A stretch of DNA of 9,573 nucleotides from an uncultured Collinsella sp. GTDB lineage: Bacteria > Actinomycetota > Coriobacteriia > Coriobacteriales > Coriobacteriaceae. The stretch lies in the NCBI GenBank assembly GCA_902482615.1, contig CABTAA010000050.1, positions 1 to 9,573 on the forward strand, read 5' to 3'. Shown here one piece after another: positions 6,812-9,573 of this stretch (positions are counted from its first letter, which is position 1; each line of letters starts with the position of its first letter). Under the pieces are notes generated by a model. It did no database searches and was not told where the DNA came from. It was given only the letters and a program-made list of their open reading frames with translations. A program made the translations under genes and the position numbers.

Positions 6812-7104
6812 GCGGCATCCTTGGCGGTATAGATGCGCGCAAAGGTGGACGGGTCCGCTCCAAAGAGCATGTGAAGCATCAGGCGGCGCGAGTAGACGAG
6901 CTCTTCGAAGTCGGGAGGGAGCTCGATGTCGTGGATATGCGCGATGTGGTGGGCGAGCGCCGAGAACGACTCGGGGTCGCAGATCACATCGGTGGTAACG
7001 TGGTAGACCGTCGTATCGGGGAATGCCTCTTCGTCGAAAGGCAGGAGATGGGGATCGTCGTCGACTTCGATGGCGATGCCGTACTGGGGCCAGTAATATG
7101 CCAT
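6808..7104 (-). CDS. 98-aa hypothetical protein with nuclease-like YYWP/IEVD motif
   Basis: This short soluble protein has no signal peptide or membrane segment. It begins with MAYYWPQYGIAIEVDDDP, which resembles the core hairpin of DUF559/Vsr-like endonuclease-fold domains (pattern 'D-F/Y-W-P-x-x-x-hydrophobic-A-I-E-x-D'). The rest (a strand TTVYHVTTDVI at 31-41, helices around 45-58 and 66-86, including LMLHMLFG) could complete a small alpha/beta fold. The upstream catalytic residues of the nuclease fold are absent, so this is either a cut-down domain or a regulatory/binding derivative; nuclease activity is not supported. ATG 7104 follows GGGAGG at about 5 nt. The stop overlaps the next gene's ATG by 4 nt, making it the first gene of the surface operon, an odd companion for secreted proteins. 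Confidence 0.7.
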   Translation of the reverse strand: MAYYWPQYGIAIEVDDDPHLLPFDEEAFPDTTVYHVTTDVICDPESFSALAHHIAHIHDIELPPDFEELVYSRRLMLHMLFGADPSTFARIYTAKDAA

Positions 7105-7124
7105 GGGAACCTCCCTGCTTCTGG

Positions 7125-7148
7125 GCCAAAACTTCTATCGGTTTTGGC
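7125..7148. promoter_or_regulatory. Perfect 8-bp inverted repeat GCCAAAAC-N8-GTTTTGGC
   Basis: The arms 7125-7132 and 7141-7148 are perfectly complementary with an 8-nt spacer (TTCTATCG on the plus strand). It lies 21 nt upstream of the first surface-operon start codon. In DNA the arm centres are 16 bp apart, which suits a dimeric repressor; in RNA it would be a 5'-leader hairpin. A possible extended -10 (TGATACGGT, minus strand, 7160-7168) lies just upstream and would place the repeat at the very start of the transcript. Confidence 0.5.
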
Positions 7149-7159
7149 TGTCGACGCCG

Positions 7160-7168
7160 ACCGTATCA
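7160..7168 (-). promoter_or_regulatory. Possible extended -10 for the surface operon
   Basis: The minus strand reads TGATACGGT, a TGn element with a weak hexamer (TACGGT matches TATAAT at three positions). No -35 is evident at normal spacing. It is the best-placed candidate, giving a leader of about 48 nt that contains the inverted repeat. The call is weak. Confidence 0.22.
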
Positions 7169-7177
7169 GCCGCTACT

Positions 7178-7195
7178 TGACCAATTTCTGACCAA
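7178..7195. repeat. Helically phased TGACCAA direct repeats
   Basis: TGACCAA occurs at 7178-7184 and again at 7189-7195, an 11-bp period (about one helical turn), with a partial third copy, TGACGGA, at 7201-7207. Tandem half-sites with this spacing are typical of winged-helix response regulators of the OmpR/PhoB class, which bind as head-to-tail dimers. No regulator is encoded in the window, so the binding protein is unknown. Confidence 0.4.
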
Positions 7196-7339
7196 ATGCT
7201 TGACGGATTGGCGTCTCCGCAGGTAAAAGGCGGCAAAAAATACTCCAACTTTTTTCGAGCGACAATCGCGCGGTCAGTGACGGCGGGGCCATATGCGTCA
7301 AAAGCATCGTCTGCCGAGGAAATCCAGCCGCTCGCCGAA

Positions 7340-7369
7340 TTGCATGAACGTAAAAATCGCCAATTATGG
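7340..7369 (+). promoter_or_regulatory. Possible promoter for the dehydrogenase/etfB operon
   Basis: TTGCAT (7340-7345) and TTATGG (7364-7369) are separated by 18 nt, a weak sigma-70-like pair. The palindrome GAGAC-G-GTCTC (7369-7379) covers the predicted initiation point and could be an operator. The leader would be about 75 nt. An alternative pair farther upstream is TTGACG (7200-7205) and TAAAAG (7224-7229), also with 18-nt spacing. Confidence 0.28.
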
Positions 7370-7449
7370 AGACGGTCTCGAACACGTCGACGAAACGATG
7401 CGGTAACATCTCCCTGCAAACACTGTAGTTAGCTAAAGGGGGAGTTCGC

Positions 7450-9051
7450 GTGTCTGCAACCATCAAACCCTTCACCGACGAGTTCGAAGAGTATGGCCGC
7501 GATGAATCTCGCGCATCGGGCGAAGCATCGAGCATCTCGTTTCCGACAACGGAAAACGAGGTCCGTGCCATTTTGGAAAAGCTCCATGCCGAGCGTGTCC
7601 CGGTAACGGTTCAGGGCGCCCGAACCGGCCTTGCCGCCGGTGCCGTGCCCCACGGCGGGCATATCCTCAATACTTCCCGTATGAATCGCTACTTGGGCCT
7701 TCGCCGCGATGAACAAGGCCAATTTTTGCTGCGCGTGGAGCCGGGCGTTGTGCTCTCGGAGCTGCGCAAGCAGCTGAGCAAGAAAGTGCTGCCGACCGCT
7801 GGCTGGGACCAGGCATCGCTTAAGGCCTACGATGAGTTTCAAGAGGCCCCCGAGCAGTTTTTTCCCACCGATCCCACCGAGGCATCTGCCTGTCTGGGCG
7901 GCATGGCGGCATGTAACGCCTCCGGTGCCCGCAGCTACGCCTACGGCCCCATGCGCCCACATATCACGGGACTCCACGTCGCGCTGGCTGATGGCGATTT
8001 GCTTGAGCTTCAGCGCGGCGAGGCTTTTGCCCAGGGCCGCCACCTGTCGCTCGTGACGGCAGCGGGCCGTGCTCTCGAGCTCGACCTTCCCGACTACACC
8101 ATGCCCAAGACCAAAAATGCTTCGGGCTATTTCGTTGCTGACGATATGGATGCCATCGATCTGTTTATTGGTGCGTGTGGCACAATCGGCGTCATCACCG
8201 AGCTCGAGATTGTCCTGCAGGCGGCGCCTGCGGTCGTTTGGGGCGTGAGCTGCTTCTTTGACAGCGAAGACAAGGCCGTGTCCTTCACCGATTCTGTGCG
8301 TCCCGTCCTGTCCCATGCGGTTGCCATCGAATATTTCGATGCGGGCGCCCTGGATATCCTGCGTCGTCAGCGTGAACAGTCGACCGCGTTCGCCTCGCTG
8401 CCTGCGCTCGACAAAGAGGCCAAGGTCTGTGTCTACGTGGAGCTCGACTGCGACGACGAAGTTCAGGCGACTGAGGAGCTGTATCACTTGGGGTGGGTAC
8501 TGGAGCTTGCGGGCGGCAGTGACGATGCGACATGGGTCGCGCGCACCGAGGCCGATCGCGAGTGTCAGCGATTCTTCCGCCATGCGGTCCCCGAGAGCGT
8601 CAACATGCTCATCGACGAGCGCCGCCACACGGATCCCACCATCACCAAACTGGGCTCGGACATGTCGGTGCCCAACGCGCGCCTGGCCGATGTCATCGCC
8701 CTTTATCGCCGCACGTTGGCCGAAAGTGGGCTTGAATCTGCCGCCTGGGGGCACATCGGTAACAACCATCTGCATGTGAACATTCTGCCGCGCGATGCGC
8801 AGGATTATCGCCGCGGCGGAGAACTCTTTGCCCAGTGGGCTTTCGAGGTCACGGTCATGGGCGGCGCCGTCTCCGCAGAACACGGCGTCGGCAAGATCAA
8901 GGCGGGCTTCTTGGAGACGATGTACGGTCACGAGGCCATGGTCGAGTCGGCGCGGCTCAAGCTCCAGCTCGATCCCGACGGGCAGCTGGGTCGCGGCAAC
9001 CTGTTTTCGGAGAAGCTCTTGGATGAGCTCGTCCAGAAAGGGGGCGCGTGA
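7450..9051 (+). CDS. FAD-binding 2-hydroxyacid (lactate/glycolate-type) dehydrogenase, Etf-linked
   Basis: This 533-residue flavoenzyme belongs to the GlcD/D-lactate dehydrogenase (LctD-like) family and should oxidise a 2-hydroxyacid such as lactate to the 2-oxoacid. The FAD-binding_4 domain spans about 28-260: PVTVQGARTGLAAGAVP (51-67) and FFPTDPTEASACLGGMAACNASGARSYAYGP are the flavin-binding loops, and GACGTIGVITELEI closes the domain. The FAD-oxidase C-terminal domain (about 265-520) has the metal/substrate motif HIGNNHLHVN (435-444) and SAEHGVGK (475-482), ending in LDPDGQLGRGNLF. It is longer than typical GlcD (about 500 residues), partly through a segment around 120-140. No signal peptide or membrane segment is seen, so it is cytoplasmic. 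GTG 7450 is chosen for the AGGGGGAG 5 nt upstream. etfB starts 2 nt after its stop, so electron transfer goes to Etf rather than to a membrane iron-sulfur subunit. D- versus L-lactate, or another hydroxyacid, cannot be decided from sequence. Confidence 0.87.
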   Translation: MSATIKPFTDEFEEYGRDESRASGEASSISFPTTENEVRAILEKLHAERVPVTVQGARTGLAAGAVPHGGHILNTSRMNRYLGLRRDEQGQFLLRVEPGVVLSELRKQLSKKVLPTAGWDQASLKAYDEFQEAPEQFFPTDPTEASACLGGMAACNASGARSYAYGPMRPHITGLHVALADGDLLELQRGEAFAQGRHLSLVTAAGRALELDLPDYTMPKTKNASGYFVADDMDAIDLFIGACGTIGVITELEIVLQAAPAVVWGVSCFFDSEDKAVSFTDSVRPVLSHAVAIEYFDAGALDILRRQREQSTAFASLPALDKEAKVCVYVELDCDDEVQATEELYHLGWVLELAGGSDDATWVARTEADRECQRFFRHAVPESVNMLIDERRHTDPTITKLGSDMSVPNARLADVIALYRRTLAESGLESAAWGHIGNNHLHVNILPRDAQDYRRGGELFAQWAFEVTVMGGAVSAEHGVGKIKAGFLETMYGHEAMVESARLKLQLDPDGQLGRGNLFSEKLLDELVQKGGA

Positions 9052-9053
9052 AG

Positions 9054-9573
9054 ATGAGCGATTTCCATATGGTGGTGTGCGTCAAGGCCGTGCCGGGCAG
9101 CACCGAGGTCAAGATGGACCCCAAGACCAATACCATCGTGCGCGATGGCAAGCAGGCGGTCATTAATCCCTTTGACGCGAGTGCTTTGGAATGCGCGCTG
9201 GCGCTGAAGGACGACTTTATCGGCTTTGGCATGGACGTGCGCGTGACGGTGGTGTCGATGGGCATCCCCGCGACCGAATCGCTGCTGCGCGACTGCATCG
9301 CCCGCGGTGCCGACGACGCGCTGCTGCTGACCGATCGCGCCTTTGCAGGTGCCGATACCCTGGCAACCACCTACGCCCTCAAGTGCGGCATCGAAGCGCT
9401 CGACGAGGACTTCGACCTGCTCATCTGCGGCAAGATGGCGGTGGATGGCGATACGGCCCAGATCGGTCCCGAGCTTGCCGGTGCCTTTGAGATTCCCTGC
9501 GTGACCGACGTGAGCTGCGTGCAAAGCGCGGGCTTTACGACGTGTGGCTCGCTGGCGCTCGTTCACGGATGCG
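9054..9573 (+). CDS. etfB: Electron transfer flavoprotein subunit beta (3' truncated by window edge)
   Basis: The first 173 residues are present; family length is about 260, so roughly a third lies beyond the window. It starts VVCVKAVPGSTEVKMDP and continues with the conserved INPFDASALECALALKD (37-53), LLTDRAFAGADTLATTYAL (91-109) and AVDGDTAQIGPELA (129-142), all diagnostic for EtfB. The DRAFAGADTLAT segment is the form usual in anaerobe Etfs, including NAD-binding bifurcating ones. EtfB pairs with EtfA to carry FAD and, in bifurcating complexes, couples substrate oxidation to NAD and ferredoxin. ATG 9054 lies 2 nt after the dehydrogenase stop, with an AAGGGGG ribosome binding site about 10 nt upstream, inside the preceding gene. 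etfA is expected next. Bifurcation is an inference from the gene order (LctD-EtfB-EtfA as in Acetobacterium) and remains to be shown. Confidence 0.92.
   Translation, partial: MSDFHMVVCVKAVPGSTEVKMDPKTNTIVRDGKQAVINPFDASALECALALKDDFIGFGMDVRVTVVSMGIPATESLLRDCIARGADDALLLTDRAFAGADTLATTYALKCGIEALDEDFDLLICGKMAVDGDTAQIGPELAGAFEIPCVTDVSCVQSAGFTTCGSLALVHGC

Larger units (their letters stand above)
7105..7449. other. Divergent intergenic region (345 bp)
   Basis: No supported gene lies here; the open frames crossing it on either strand lack a matching ribosome binding site or recognisable protein. It separates the leftward surface operon from the rightward dehydrogenase/etfB operon and must hold both promoters. 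It contains an 8-bp inverted repeat (7125-7148), TGACCAA direct repeats (7178-7195), an AT-rich A6-N9-T6 block (7235-7255) and a GAGAC-G-GTCTC palindrome (7369-7379). The high density of symmetrical sequence suggests regulation of one or both operons. Confidence 0.6.

Noticed and set aside
6302..7129. 275-codon version of the membrane-anchored surface protein
   Set aside because: The added N-terminus is Arg/His/Pro-rich shadow sequence of the 98-aa gene; the ATG at 6811 has a ribosome binding site and an ATGA junction.
7235..7255. A6-N9-T6 block as an intrinsic terminator
   Set aside because: It has no GC-rich stem, and the A and T runs pair only weakly. No gene ends nearby on either strand.
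7429..8931. A 500-codon minus-strand open frame opposite the dehydrogenase gene
   Set aside because: It lies wholly antisense to a gene with clear FAD-oxidase motifs. Its protein matches no family and has no ribosome binding site; long antisense frames are expected in GC-rich coding DNA.
8928..9566. A 212-codon minus-strand open frame opposite etfB
   Set aside because: The plus strand encodes an unmistakable EtfB, so this is a shadow frame.
1..9573. CRISPR arrays, tRNA or rRNA genes, insertion sequences
   Set aside because: No regularly spaced direct repeats, cloverleaf-like stretches, transposase motifs or terminal inverted repeats were seen on reading the window.

Overview
The window looks like a chromosomal segment of a GC-rich Gram-positive anaerobe, most likely a Coriobacteriia member of the Collinsella type. 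The grounds are high-GC coding sequence, strong AGGAGG-type ribosome binding sites with some GTG starts, a LAQTG sorting signal, and an Etf-linked hydroxyacid dehydrogenase. The genus is an inference from overall style.

The left 7.1 kb is read entirely leftward (minus strand). At 1-1223 is a P-loop ATPase of the DUF2791 / BREX ATP-binding type, cut by the window edge. At 1216-2976, overlapping it by 8 nt, is its upstream partner, a TerB_N-TerB_C protein. Such pairs are known from predicted DNA-processing or conflict-type operons, so this is the right end of a cassette that probably continues past position 1. At 3064-3780 is a DUF554 integral membrane protein with its own extended -10 promoter.

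From 7104 down to 3899 runs a five-gene cell-surface operon. In transcription order it encodes a 98-aa soluble protein with a nuclease-like motif, a membrane-anchored protein with an extracytoplasmic domain (169 aa), a secreted beta-rich protein (199 aa), a tiny protein with a LAQTG sorting signal (about 93 aa), and a large secreted cysteine-containing protein (476 aa). Overlapping or close junctions bind the set together, apart from one 89-nt gap that holds a hairpin. The operon is the best candidate for an undescribed system: it looks like a secreted, possibly wall-anchored assembly with no known function and no sortase in the window.

A 345-bp divergent intergenic region (7105-7449) holds a perfect 8-bp inverted repeat, helically phased TGACCAA direct repeats, an A6/T6 AT-rich block, a GAGAC/GTCTC palindrome and weak promoter candidates for both directions.

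The right end is read rightward. It holds an FAD-dependent 2-hydroxyacid (lactate/glycolate-type) dehydrogenase (7450-9051), then 2 nt later the first 173 codons of etfB (9054-9573, cut by the edge). Together they suggest an Etf-coupled lactate-oxidising complex of the LctBCD type, with etfA expected just beyond the window.
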